DNA of 64,000 bases from Toxotes chatareus (Eukaryota > Chordata > Actinopteri > Toxotidae): NCBI GenBank assembly GCA_016801885.1, contig CM028900.1, forward strand, positions 7,099,501 through 7,163,500, in the 5' to 3' direction. Shown in pieces: positions 1-13,089 of the stretch. The first letter of the stretch is position 1, and the number at the start of each line of letters is the position of its first letter. Made by a program: the position numbers and the translations under genes. A model generated the notes under the pieces. It made no database searches, was not told the origin of the DNA, and worked only from the letters and a program-made list of their open reading frames with translations.

Positions 1-2697
1 TACTGAAAAATGCGGTTAAAATGCTTTTCGCTGTAGACACGCCATAATGCAGTTCGGGCGTGACTGTTAGTAAATCAGAGTCACTGTCCTTGTTAGCAGA
101 GTTTTTAGAATTAACAAAAAGTACCAAGGTTCTCAACTGTTCCATCTAATGGCTATAGTTGCTGCTCCATGACTTTACCTTAAAAAAACATTTCAAAAGA
201 AATATCACTTAATTGTCAACATGTATGTTTGTGATGTCAATCGTCCCGTGTGCTTCCCTTGCATCACCTCCTGATGCAGCCTTTCTTGACAGAGCCTCAA
301 GCTATCCTCCAGCTGCTTTTGCATGTGATCTCTCTGTGTTTGCATGCTGTGTATAGGATGTGAGTGTCACAGACTGCCTGGAGCTGTACTGCTTGAAGGC
401 TTTGAAGCCATTACATCCATTGAGGCTGATATCAGTATTTTGGAAATCTTGTCTTTCTCTCGCTTGTAGAGTGTGCTGGCTACTAAAGTTCTGTATTTGC
501 CAGCGAAAGAAGACAGGGAAAAAAGAGTAATCTGAGGAAAATATATGATTTGCCAGCCACAAGTGTAGTCTGAATGCAATTCTGACATTTTTAATAGTTA
601 ACAAAACAGATTTTCAGCCCTAAATAGGTATGACAAGCATATACACCTGTGCATGAAATTGATCAGTCTCAGAATATATGTCAAAACAATCAGTGTGCAA
701 ACAGCTTCACCATTGTATAATTTGTCCATCAGACGGCACTTATGTTTACTGTACTGTAACCTTAGAAACTTTTTCCAACATATCATACAAATTTCAAGAA
801 TTATACATTTTTCTTTAAGCTGCACATATGAAAAAAACAAAAGAAAAAGAAAAAAAAACAAATACCGACCAGTCAAGATTTCTTAAACTCAGAAATCAAT
901 ATTTTTATCAGCTATATTCTGCATTTGGTTGGAAGTCAAACACAAACACACAGATTAGTAGAGATTTAATCATTATTATAAATATCTATGATTTATTCAT
1001 TGCCATATCTGCATTCATAAAAGTAATAAGCCACTTGAGGAAATACTGACGCTAATGGACAGACATTATTAGCATTGTTAGCTGACCTCTTTGGCTGTGG
1101 TATAATCACTGTAACAAAAAGCATAACATGTCTTCGAGTGACATTCTCCTTTGAAAGCAGGCGATAGCAAAAAGACACCAACATTCAACAACTCATGTGC
1201 CTTGTTGCTTAAACTGAGTCTAAACTTTTATTTCTGAACAACATTTTACTTTAGACTTTTAAAGTTAGCAAACTGGTCCAATAACATCTGTTTAACAGCA
1301 GTATCAAGCTAACTTCAGCCACTGGACGAACCCACAAGAGCTGTCATGTTTTAATCACATTTTTAGCTACCATTCAAAGGTGGGGAAGAATTAAATATCT
1401 GATCTGTAACAATCTGCTCAAATTCAAAATTCATTTTACTGTACTCCAGGTCTCTCTGACCCATCGCATGTCCCATAGCCCAGTCAGTCAGTTAAGGTTT
1501 TTCTTTTTGCTAACACAAAATGGAGAAAACAAGCAAGCTGTGCTGAATGGTTGATTATGACATCAAACCATCTGAGAAGTAATGTGTGAATTATTTTTCT
1601 CTTTCCATTTATATAAAAAAGAATCTGCTACTTCTTTATTAAAAAAGTTTTGGGAATATAATAAGTTACTAGGAATCTGCTTAAATTAGCCAATCTTCTG
1701 TGGCCCCTGTGTAAAAAGGGGAACACTTGTGGGGAAAGGTCAAAACAACAGTCTATAGTGTTATACAAAAGTGAAAAACAGCAACTTATTTGCATTTTGG
1801 GGTTAAGTTCTCAAACTGATCTACATCAGCCACAAATGGAAAACTAAAGCCACCCCCACTTTCATTTTGACAGATACAAACACACGTATGTGCTCAAACC
1901 TACACATACTCACACACAATGACACACATATAAAGATATGCTCAACCCGCCTGCCTGCCTCTGCTCTCATGCCATTGTCTTTATTAGGGGATACTGGTTA
2001 GCGGGGCAGATTTTCCAGGCCCTTGCGGGCGAATTGTCTAACGAGGCAGACCATTTCCAGCAAGCCCTTGGCCCCCCGCCACCCAAATGAAGACCACATT
2101 TCTGCAGCAGCCTAAACTGTCTGTCTGCGTCTGCCATGTAAAGGGAAACTCAGTCTGTTAGGGCAAGATTGGATCTCGGTGCACTTCAAAGCTGTGTGGG
2201 CTGCAGCCTTCACATCCTGTCTGTGACTGACATCACTACACGTATGGAGAATGACTTCAAACCCCTGGTATTAGGTAGTAGAGCAAAAGCACAGCTCCCA
2301 AACCCTGAGCCACAGACGAGAACAGGACACCCAGAAAGTAACCACCTGCTGCCTCTCTGTCAAGTCCTTAGATGCAGAGAGACATACTCAGTTCTTATCA
2401 ATGCACAGTACCTCCACAGCCAAACAATTCTCTACAAGACCTGAGATAACCTGATGGGTTATCAGCAGTTGGTAATTCTCTCATCCATCACGAGCTAATG
2501 CTCTCGGATTTGTCTCAGCAGAAACTACTTAGCTCTTCTCCTACCGAGTGCTCTTGTGATATATTAGGGGGGCAAGATATTATTGATATGTTATGAATGG
2601 AAATCAATAATAACTGAACCCTAATTCATCATGATTACAAATATTAAGTGGCCTGCACCCACTGCACACACAGCTGTGGCAGGAACACAAAACCCTG

Positions 2698-2710
2698 GTA
2701 ACCTAGCAAC
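2698..2710 (+). promoter_or_regulatory. RFX X-box motif
   Basis: GTAACCTAGCAAC matches the X-box consensus GTNRCC-N(0-3)-RGYAAC with a one-base spacer. RFX-family factors bind such palindromes, and they are enriched in vertebrate conserved non-coding elements. Confidence 0.4.
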
Positions 2711-4717
2711 AGCTTCACCATAACAAGACCACTTTATTTCTAGGTATGTCGGGCCAGAGAGCACTGATATTGTATGTGGGCCATGAAAACCCTGCATGAG
2801 GTAACTCCATTATACCCAACATGGTCAGTACACATTGTTTAATTGCACATTAAACCCAAAAATAATGATAGTGATAGTGTTTGCACAGTAAGAGTATACC
2901 ATGGTGTGTTGTGTTTGTCTGTGCGTATTTGTGGGTGTGTACAAGAGAGAGATTATTTATGTGTGTTTGAGAGAAAGAAGGGGCAAGGGAGGATGAAGGG
3001 AAATTGAGAGACACAAAGGAGCAGGAACAGACAGAGATAGATAAGATTTAGAGTTTCCCATGTGACCCTCCTCCCTGGAGCAGTGACTACATCTGCGCAA
3101 TCACCCCCAGCCAGCACGGACTCTCTGCTGGCCCCAGTCACCTCCCTGAAAACTCCCCCAGTGCATTCCTGCTCCAGCTGTGGCTCTCCTCCTCTTTTTG
3201 GTTCTTCTGCTCTTCCTGCTCACCACCATGCTCTCCGACCACTCCTCTTAGCCCCCACACTCACTCACTCTCTCACTCACTTGCTTAGGCCTGGGAGTGA
3301 TTATCGGCCCATTGCCGGGAGGAGGAAAGAAGGAAAGGAAAGCAGGAGGAAAAAAGGGAATTGTCTGGAAAACAACTGCTCTCTTACCCCTTGTTCCGAT
3401 TCCAGGGGCTCAGCTTTGACTCGGACTGCAGGCATTCCGTCAAGCATTAACATCCTGTTTCTGAGGCTGCCTGTGAAGGGACACAGAGGAGGTGTAAGAC
3501 GGGTGTTTTAGCATGACTAAGCAGGTCCCACACTCAGTTATTCACACATGGACATCTACAATGTTGTGCTTGCACCCACTGAGAAATAAACACATTTTAA
3601 ATAGACACAAATTAATGTTTCAAAACCATCCGAAACTGCAAGACAAAAGAACACACAAACTGTATAAACTCAGTCAGCGCACAGCATGACTACCTCCTCT
3701 CCATAATAAAGATTTTCATTTGCCTGGTGGGCTGCTGTGGGGCTAATAACACTTCATAACACTGAAAAAAATCCTCTTAAGGCTTTAATGGAATACAAAT
3801 ACATGCTTTGATATGCAGTTACTCAACAGTAATGGCAACAATTTTTACATTACTCATGTCAATACTCACGATGATATATGTAATATTAATACCCACAATG
3901 TGCCGCTTGCATACACACACAATATCACACTTTTCAGTACATCTATATATTCATCCTTCCCTCTGCTGCCTCTGAGCACCGTGCCTCTGTAAAGTGGGCA
4001 GTGATGCCCAGCTCCTCAGCTCCGTGCTGCGGCTTTAAGAGGGATACTCAGATGGAGCCAATGACAACAATGCATGTTCCGTATCCCTCAGCTGGGGCCG
4101 ACCTGAGGTAACCCTCCCTCTTATTATTTTAGCAGCAGTACATGGAGGAATGCAAGCAAGGCAAATAGACTCTAAACATCTCTATTACTCTCCACTGTTG
4201 GCACCAGCAGCTGGATGTGTGGCCCAATCCCTGTAGTCAGCAGTGCTGTGCCATCATGACAACTCTTGAGTGGAAAAGACAGAAAAAAAAAAAAAAAAAG
4301 CTCCGATAATCATTGATGACATATATTCTCTCTATGCTGTTGGTTGCCTGACCATCTAACTACACCAAACATCTATGATCTCACACAGCATCGATGTGGC
4401 CTGTCCAATAATCAAGTCTTTGTACGCACCAAAAAAATCCACTCAAAATAGTTACCAAAATCCATTTTCTTATGGATTTTATTCAAAATTTCCACAACAG
4501 TATCATTTAATACCAAGTATTGCTCCACTACCTCTAAAAGCTAATCCTGACTGTGTTTGTGTGTGAGGGAGGTAGAGAAAGAGGGAGGATTTACTCAGTC
4601 TGCAACCCCCCAGATCTCGCCTCTCAGGTCTAAGTCCCTCAGGTACCCTGGCTGTGCTGCTATTGTATTGTTGTCCAGGATGTCCTTCGGCTTCAGGTCT
4701 TGGTAGGCCCAGATAGC

Positions 4718-4731
4718 GTTGCCATGGTAAC
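4718..4731 (+). promoter_or_regulatory. RFX X-box motif (near-perfect palindrome)
   Basis: GTTGCCATGGTAAC fits the X-box consensus fully with a two-base spacer and is almost a perfect palindrome. It sits in a unique, non-repetitive stretch (about 4600-4870) of balanced composition, unlike the microsatellite-rich flanks. Confidence 0.5.
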
Positions 4732-7700
4732 GGCTGGGCGGGTGGAGCTGCAGCCTCAGTCCAGCCTCAAGCCATGTGTTGAGGAGAAGAGAGACGAGCG
4801 CACTAAGAGAGGCTGAAAGTGAGGTTTGTTTTACTCCAGATGACCATCGCTCTGGCAGAGGCATTTTCTCTTCCTCGAAGTTAAAAAATATTTTTCAGAA
4901 GGAGACACTTCAGATAAAATTTTCACTTTTTAAATTGGCCCTACCTCTTACTGGAAAATAAAAGTCTAAACACCTTTCAATTTTGCCCAGCACGCCACAA
5001 TCAGAATTGCACTAGCTACAACCTCTCCCCATGTTCCTACAGTCCAGTTAACCCAGTGGTGTGTGAGCACCTTCCTTATGAACTGGCCTGCAGCAAGCTG
5101 TTCATAGGAAATCAATGGCTAGTGCATACCTGTACTTGTGATTGGAACAATCAAAGAGCTAACAGCAGTGAGAGATATCTAACAATGAATAATGGGCTAA
5201 CAGAGAGGCACTGTATATTGTAGAGTTCATGTCAAAATGCTTTGACTGAGGCCAACTGTCAACTGCTTTTGCTCCCATGAAAGAATCAGGTCTGCTGGTT
5301 AGAACATGAGGATCACAAGTCAAAAAGATTAAGAATAAGACCAAAGACTGAGTCTGAAATTAGGAGAATTTGTTCAAGGTGATAAACCAATGTGTATCCA
5401 GTCTTCTCTATCACTAAATTTGGTGTGCTGTCGGCAGGCTCAGGCAACCAGCAGTGTGCTGTCCATCAGCGGTATGAGGCTCTGTGTGTGGGAGATGGAG
5501 AGAGGAGGGGGGGTTAGAGGGAAACAGGGTAGATTAAGATCACCTTTCCATTTGCTGCACTCTGAAATGAAATGGCCATCCCAGGTGTGTGGGGGAGTTG
5601 GGATGGAGAGGAGGGCAGTGGAGTGTTGAGGCATCTCATTTCTCCCTCCTACCCGCCCTCCTGTCCCCACCAAAATCCAGATGAAAAAAAAAGGTAAAGG
5701 GAGCAGGTGAAGATTGAGGCCAGTTCTAGCGGCAAAAAAAGCTCAAAATAAACATATTTCAGTGTCTGCTGCTCTCTTTGCTTTTCTGTTTATGCTTATT
5801 TGTGTGCCTGTTAATGCATTTCGAAGTGTGAGCTGAAACTCCCACCACATATCCGCATCTATGACCTCAGGTCCACTTTCTCTCGGCTCACTGATGGCTA
5901 TCGGCTCTGTGCTGACTGAGGCGATTGCAACTAGCTGCGGCAAAAGGATAAAGCGCAGCCAAGCCAACCCTGAACAGACTAGCTGGATCAATCAGAGGTG
6001 ACAGAAAACCTCTGACCTTTTGAGACCAAATGCTAATCTCATATATCAGTGACATCATCCAATCCTGTATGCATGTACAGATGTTTACACTGCATAAACC
6101 ACCCCCAAAAAGGAAAGGAAATTGTGTAAATATTCTAACAAGACAACAAAACTGTGAGAACAGCTCTCGGGCTGGATTCATGGCATGTTTTAGCTCTAGC
6201 TTACCTTTGCTGCCACTACGCAGATGACACTATGAATTAAAGGAAGATGGATTCTCTTTAAGTAACTGTTCATTGTTAATTGCTTTGGTTTAAACAGGAT
6301 GCACTTTTATTGGACACAAGCATCAAAGGTGTGTGTTGGTTGAGTGGGTGGTGTAAATCACCAAGAGTTCATGTTCTCTCAGCACATGCAGGTGTGAAGA
6401 CAGACCCTGCTTAACACTATCTCTGGGTGTTCACTCGCACAGCAAAGGAACACATTTTTTTGTTAAGGAGAAAGTTAAGCTTAAACAAATTCACAAAATC
6501 AGTTTTGTGCGCGCTCTCCTCTGCTTCCTCCCTCATCTCTCTCTCTCATGTGCACATACTTGCACACACACACGAACACCACACACCCTGAAACACACTA
6601 CAACAGACGGACCCCGCCAATGCTTTGTTCCCATGTCGAGCACCCAGAGCAACTGGGTGCATCTGTGTCACAGAGGCTGGACCTGCTGCCACGGTCTGGG
6701 ATGGAAGAGACATGGAAAAGGATGAGGGGGTGGAAGGGGGCAATGAATTATGGTAGACACATGAGGAAGGATTAAAGAAGGTGATAGTAAGAGAAGTGAG
6801 TAAGGGTGGGGGCTTGTTGAAGAGCACAGAGTTGCTGGCAGGAGCAATGGTTAGGGAAGGAACCAAGGGGAGTTGAAGAGGTTGGGGTTGAGGGGTGGGT
6901 GGGGAGTGTTTGGTGGGGAGGAGGAGGGACGGTAGTCAGAGAAGCGAGAGAGGGTAGAGAGGGGATATGGATCTGAGCCAAGGCCCGGTCGAGCGCAAAG
7001 CACACAGTGCAAGAATGCCAACAGATTCCCTCCAACCCGGTCTTCAACCAAAGAGAAGAGAGAAAGAAAAATGGAAAGCAAGAGAAGGAAACTGCAGTAA
7101 AAAACATTTTAAATGCTTGCAAATCAGAAACAAATGATTAACTAGCGCTACAAGTGCAAATGTATAAATAGGACAGGGCTGTAGATGATGTGAGATGAGC
7201 ATTTCCTGTGTTTTGGCTGCATTGTGTGCTGCTGGCCTCTTTGCCACAGCTCACTTCCCTCTTGTGTGCCCCTGGACACCCCAATGTGACACATTGGCCT
7301 GATAACCGGCCTACAACTGCTAACTCACTAGCACACTTCTACCACTTCCTCTCTTTTGAGTCGCTCAGTGCAGAAACTTTTAGTAAAGTAGTGAAAGCTG
7401 AGTACATTCACAACATGATCATTAGACAGGTAACAAAGAAAGCACTTGATAGAACAAGAGAACTGACTGGGTAACACTTTTGTAGATCCTAGAAAATAAA
7501 GGTCTAATATACGTTTGTTGAAAAAAAAAAAAAAAACATGTTTTCTCACCATGTAGACACAATAGAGCCACAACTGAATCACAGCTGATTTCGATCTCAA
7601 CCTCAGCCTGCTTCATGTTAGGCTGTGTCTGTTCATGACCTCATCTTTTTGGCCTCATTCTGGTCTTGAGAGCCAGTCAAATAGTTCCCTGCAGAGTTAC

Positions 7701-8852
7701 TACTTAAAGCATATCTGCACCAAGCCAAACAACAGCGCTCAGTGTGGTCAAAGGTTCGACAGACTTGAAACTTCAATCCACAGAGGTGAGTTTTGCCCTG
7801 CAAAGAAAAAAACACTACACAACTAGTCAAAACCAGAATGGGACTCTTGTGTGAATGTGTGGCCATGCCGTACCTACATACTTGAAGCGTCAATTCTATG
7901 CAGAAGTACAAACTGGCCTTTACTTTTTAAGAGGAGAAAGCAGTAAACTCCGCCCCCTTGTGTTTTCTTCCCCAGGTCAGACAAAATTTATGGTGAACTT
8001 TAAAACTCCCTAAAAGTGTTTATGGAAGGATACAGATTTTAAAAAGATTGTTGCACATCTTTCAAACTGATGTCCACAGTTGTAGGCCATCCTCTGATGG
8101 CATCATCATGGTTTCCTCTGTCAGCCTTGACAAACTAAACCTCAGAAGACAACAACAACTGTTTTCACAACCTGCGTAGCACACCCTACGATACTGTAAC
8201 TTAACTAACCTTTATGTGTAAAATCGTGGCGTTCCCCTTTAATGACTTTCTAACTCCAAACAGCATGTACCAGGTAAACAGTAATGATGCTGCTTGTTCT
8301 GTGTGTGTCTATATGAGAAAGGTGGAGACGCATGTCTGCATGGAGACTTCACTCATGAATGTACGGAGATGGACATAGCCCATTTTTTCGAATCATTCCT
8401 GGCACTCTGTGAATGGTCTCAGAATTTCCATTTCATAAGCCGTATTTTCCTTGGCAGGAGCGGCAAGCGAAGTCTTTTGGATGCTTCTGGGACATTTTTG
8501 AACGGGACTCAAGAGAGCAGAGTGCTGCTACCTCTTTGCTCATAGAAGCATGGACTTTTCTAACCCCCAATAAGTACAATGGCATCAAACTAGTTTATGT
8601 GCACTCCCCTTTGAAAAAAAGAGAAAAAACTTCCCTTTAGGCTTAAAAACCCCTTAGAGATGCACTCAACTGATGCACTTTACCTCAAAACGCCCTGTCC
8701 TTTTCCTCTGGGAATAAGTTAGTCCCATAGAGGCACAACACAGCTCTCTTCATGAACATAGCTATTATTAGACAGAATACACTTCTCATGTGTTAGATGT
8801 TTTCATCTCGGGGACATACAGCCAAACTTGGGGAGCTTATCAGATCCCATCA

Positions 8853-9099
8853 GTTTAAAGCAGGGGTCTTCAACGTTTTTCAGGCCAAGGACCACTAAAC
8901 TGATGGACAGATGGAGCAGGGACCCCCCCATCCTTGCTAATATGTTCAATTCGTGTTAACGTGTTTTTAAAGACATTTAAATTTGTGGGATAAAAATGGG
9001 GGGGGACTGTCTAATCAACCAAAAATTTCACCCCCATGCAGTACCTCCGCAGACCCCCTAGGGGTCACGGACCCCCTGTTGAAGACCTCAGGTTTAAAG
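8853..9099 (+). mobile_element. non-autonomous hAT-type DNA transposon with 8-bp TSD
   Basis: A 231-bp element (8861-9091) is bounded by imperfect terminal inverted repeats, CAGGGGTCTTCAAC at the left and GTTGAAGACCTCAG at the right. It is flanked by an exact 8-bp duplication GTTTAAAG at 8853-8860 and 9092-9099. The 8-bp TSD and CAGGGGT-type terminus are hallmarks of the hAT superfamily. No transposase frame is present, so it was mobilised in trans. Confidence 0.85.
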
Positions 9100-10395
9100 T
9101 GAATGTAATACAGTATCTGTCAGGGCTTCACCTGTTGTTGAATTTGGAGATTGTCCTTTCCTAAAAAAACAACCCCTATGTCTCATCTGTGCAAACAGCT
9201 TATTATGACCCATAGCTGCAGTGGTAGTAATTATTACAGGAGCAAAGGAGGAAGTCAGGTGACTTCAGGTAGAGAGCCACAAAATCTGCATAGGGAGGAG
9301 GTCAGGGTGGATGGATGGGTCAAAAAAACACACTGTTGTTGTAACCATGACGATGAAGGTACTCTAACCTTAATGAAGCACGTATTTCAACTCAAACCGT
9401 GATATTTCCCTAAACCTAACCAAGTCGTTTTTGTGCCTACCCAAACCAACCCTGACCACTCCATAAGCTTAACCGCGAGTCTATACTGTAACCATGACAA
9501 CTAACGTCTGGTATGCCTGCCGTCGCTGGGGCAGTATTTCATGAGACACTCCCATGGTTTCCCTCAGAGGGTAGGGACAAACAACTTATGTGGTCGTTCT
9601 GGTTGGAGGACTTGCTGTGAATCTGATGGGGTACACATGAGTGGCTGAGCCCCCTACTGCACTCAGTCACGTAGCCAGCATTTAAAAACCATTTAATGGT
9701 TCTGTTTCTTGACGTCACAAAAATCGGAAGCAATGATAAACACACAATAAAGGATCATTTTATTTAAAGAGCCTGTCACCAGCAACAAAATATGGCACTG
9801 ACGCTCACATACTGACTCATGACTTAATGAATATGCCTTGCATGACCACTCTTATAGCTGGTTGTGAGGGAGGATATAAATGACAAAATGCTTGTCAAAA
9901 AATACCATGCACAGGAAAAACTAAGCATTTATAAAAACCAAAGAAACAGTTGAGAGTAGACTGAGACACCCCAAAAGATGGACACCAAAAACCATTTGCT
10001 CTGGCTGAATGGAGATGGCAAAGGGTAAATACTGATTTGATTGATCTGTACTTAAGAATACGAATCAAGCTCCATTGTGGTGAAACCCAGCATAAAGAAA
10101 ATATATGTTTATGACCCACTGTAGAAAAACATTACATTTCTTTCAATAGATTAAACAATATATTTTATAATAGTGAACAATACAAGTTATTTTGTAATCA
10201 AACAGTGCATTTTGTGCAATGTACAACATAAGGTTAAATGAGCCTGAGTTCATGGGGGTTTGATACAGTGTGTGGAAATGGGCTCAGTAACAATGTGGTA
10301 TGCCAAATTTTTTTTACTCCCGCACAGTAACCTCATTATGTAAGTTCCTGTACACAAATGGAGAGTCAGATAGGTAAGATAGAGGAGTGATAATA

Positions 10396-10440
<45 letters not shown>
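10396..10440 (+). repeat. compound (TG)n(AG)n microsatellite
   Basis: About nine TG units pass directly into about fourteen AG units. It is a typical polymorphic fish microsatellite. Confidence 0.95.
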
Positions 10441-10444
<4 letters not shown>

Positions 10445-11310
10445 AAGCAGTAAACTTGTGTTCTTGAGCCAGGGAGCTCAGCACCTGGGAGGAAACCAGC
10501 TCCATTTATAGAGTTGATACTCATGTAAATACACAGACAACGCACACACATAAACAACACACACTCTCACACAAGCAAGGCCCACGGAAGTTCCCATATT
10601 CTGGTGGATTGCCCTTGGGTCCTTGCTATTTCTGCCAGGGGCAGGGGGATCCTGTGTCAGTAATCCTGCCGGGATGAGGGGGATGAGGTTGCCGGATGTA
10701 GCTCAAGTCCACTGCCTTCATGAGCACACACAGATACACACGCAAACACACACACGCACATGAAAATAATTTGCAGGAACAATTTGCTGAGTGGACACTA
10801 AGTACAACACTACAACTATTACAGTATCTTTACCAAAGAAAACAAATGTACTGAACAAGTTGTCATATACAGGCACTGTCACACCCTAAAAATCAGCCCA
10901 AACACATGAGCTTGTCCAATACAAGTTGTGCCAGTAATAATACCTCAACCAGATATGTCTCCAGTGTCTCTTTAAAGTGCTGAATGTTAGAATGAAAACT
11001 CAACATCTATAAATATTTCTAAAATATCAGTTTTCAACAGGACAAAGGGAAATCTTTTGTAAATTTTATCATTTTTTTTCTGTGACTTTCTGTCTTTGTG
11101 AAAGATCCCCACCTCCACCAATACCGCCTCCGTCCCCTCTGAGGTCTTGTGAAACTGTGGGAAATGAAGAAGCTATTTATTCTGAGAGGAAACACTCAAA
11201 GCGAAAAGAGTCGGTCGCTGTCTGGTTTGTCTGTGTCTCTGTCTGCGTGTCAAACACTCTTCTTATGAAGATGACTTCCTGAGCCCCTGCTCTGTTCTAC
11301 AATCTGGCTA

Positions 11311-11354
11311 CCACACACACACACACACAGACACAGACACACACACACACACAC
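11311..11354 (+). repeat. (AC)n microsatellite, interrupted
   Basis: AC dinucleotides with AG interruptions. Further shorter AC runs follow to about 11560. Confidence 0.95.
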
Positions 11355-13050
11355 CTTGTGACCATATTTATCTTAGATTCAGAGACAGACAGAAACACAC
11401 ACCAAACTCTGTCTCTCAATATTGCAGCTCTTCTCATGAAAGAAGAATATAGATGCCCATTCAACACAAACAGCCACCCACACACACCTACAGTATGCAC
11501 ACACACACACAAATGCGCATACACAAAAAACATGCACAGTTACACACACACACACACTCCTCCACAGTGCTCCAGAGAGAGGTAAACAGAAGAGTCTGAC
11601 ATCCTCTTGCATCATGTGCCTCAAATGCAGCAGAGAAACAGCTAAACAAGCTGTGACCGTGACAGCTCTAAAGTGAGGTGGCATTACTCAAGTGAGCTTC
11701 GACTCAGAAGTCAAAGCAATTTGTGACACCATTCTAGGCAGCTTATATCCAATTGAAGATCATTTTGATGTAATCATGAGAAAGAATAAGTTAAATATTC
11801 TGTGCGAGGGCTGGATTGAGTTCCGCTCTTAAGCAACCACAAACAGACGCCACAAAACAGCTCCTAAAGAGCCAACACACTACAGTGTAGTCTTCTTGTT
11901 TCAACATAATCGGGTGACCTCTCTAGAACACCCTTCACGCACACACATACACTCACCTCAGTAAATGCAGTAGGGTCAGTGGCTGTGCATCTAAAATAGC
12001 CTCTGACACAAAAACCTCACTTGTACCAAAGGAGGGGGAGGTGGAGCTGAGCAAACCCGGATAAACACATGGAGTAATTGGCACAGTCTTTCTGGAAGAC
12101 ACTGCAATAATCTTTGCATGTTTACAGTGAGTTTTACACACTGTCGGTCTATACTGTATGTGTGCATGAGAGAGAGGGAGACAGAGAAGAAGAGGTTGGC
12201 TCCAGTGGATCAATAAAAAAATGCACTAAGTGACACTGTTCTCGTCTCTTATTTACTCTCAGTGCAGAGGTCCTAGGCTGAGGTGACCACACTGCAGTAC
12301 TTAATAATTATCTCAAACTGACAGAGGCGCATCGTAGGCACAGAGCTGTACTGAATTCACAGTAAATAAAATTATAGAAAACCAGTGAATATTTTCGTCT
12401 GAAGGCTTTATTAACTGCAGTGTAAGGAAAGCACTAACAAAACATAGAAATTTAAAATGCATAAGCGTGTTTAGAATAAAAGCCCAAGAGAAGTGAAGGC
12501 ATAAGCAAGTGAATCACAACATTCAATCAGTGCTCCTCTCATGCAAAGGTTAGAGCTTCTTTCTGCTTACTAAAACTGAGGGTCAGAGTAAAACCCCCCT
12601 CTCATCTCCTGCCCTAACAGGGAGGTGAGATGCATTAGATTAGCATCCTCACAATAACCTGCATCCTTCCCACCACCACTCTCACCGTCAACCACCCACA
12701 TACTCTCTCTCTCTACCTCCCCTCCCCAAGGGATGACAGTATACTCCTGCTCTAATGGGGGATTCATAGGCTACTGCCTTTTATCCCTCTAGGCTCTGAT
12801 AGTGTACGTGTATGTGCTTGTGTTCCAACATGTAAGTCTGAAAGTGTGTGTGTGTGTCTGCTTGTGAGCGATCCCCCCTCCTCCAGCATATGCACTGTGT
12901 AAAATACTACTCACAATAGCTTGTCTGCTGAATGCATCACAGCACATGTGCACTCACATGCACTCTGAAAGATCGACCTAAATAGTTTACAATAACTGTA
13001 CAATGCGAGCATGCAGAGGCACCAATACACTGGCTCATCTACAGTGTTTA

Positions 13051-13053
13051 AAA

Positions 13054-13088
<35 letters not shown>
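13051..13088 (+). repeat. (AAAT)n microsatellite
   Basis: About nine AAAT units in tandem. Confidence 0.95.

Positions 13089-13089
<1 letters not shown>

Larger units (their letters stand above)
1..8852. other. non-coding region, no gene recognised
   Basis: Mixed AT-rich and unique sequence. The open frames are short or low in complexity; none resembles a protein family. Two RFX X-boxes occur here (annotated separately). A purine-rich stretch covers about 6770-7090. If the candidate promoter at 18.4-18.7 kb belongs to klf12, this would be klf12 intron; that is inference. Confidence 0.6.

Noticed and set aside
3062..3511. 149-aa plus-strand open frame
   Set aside because: Low-complexity Ser/Pro/Leu composition with no homologous motif or splice context.
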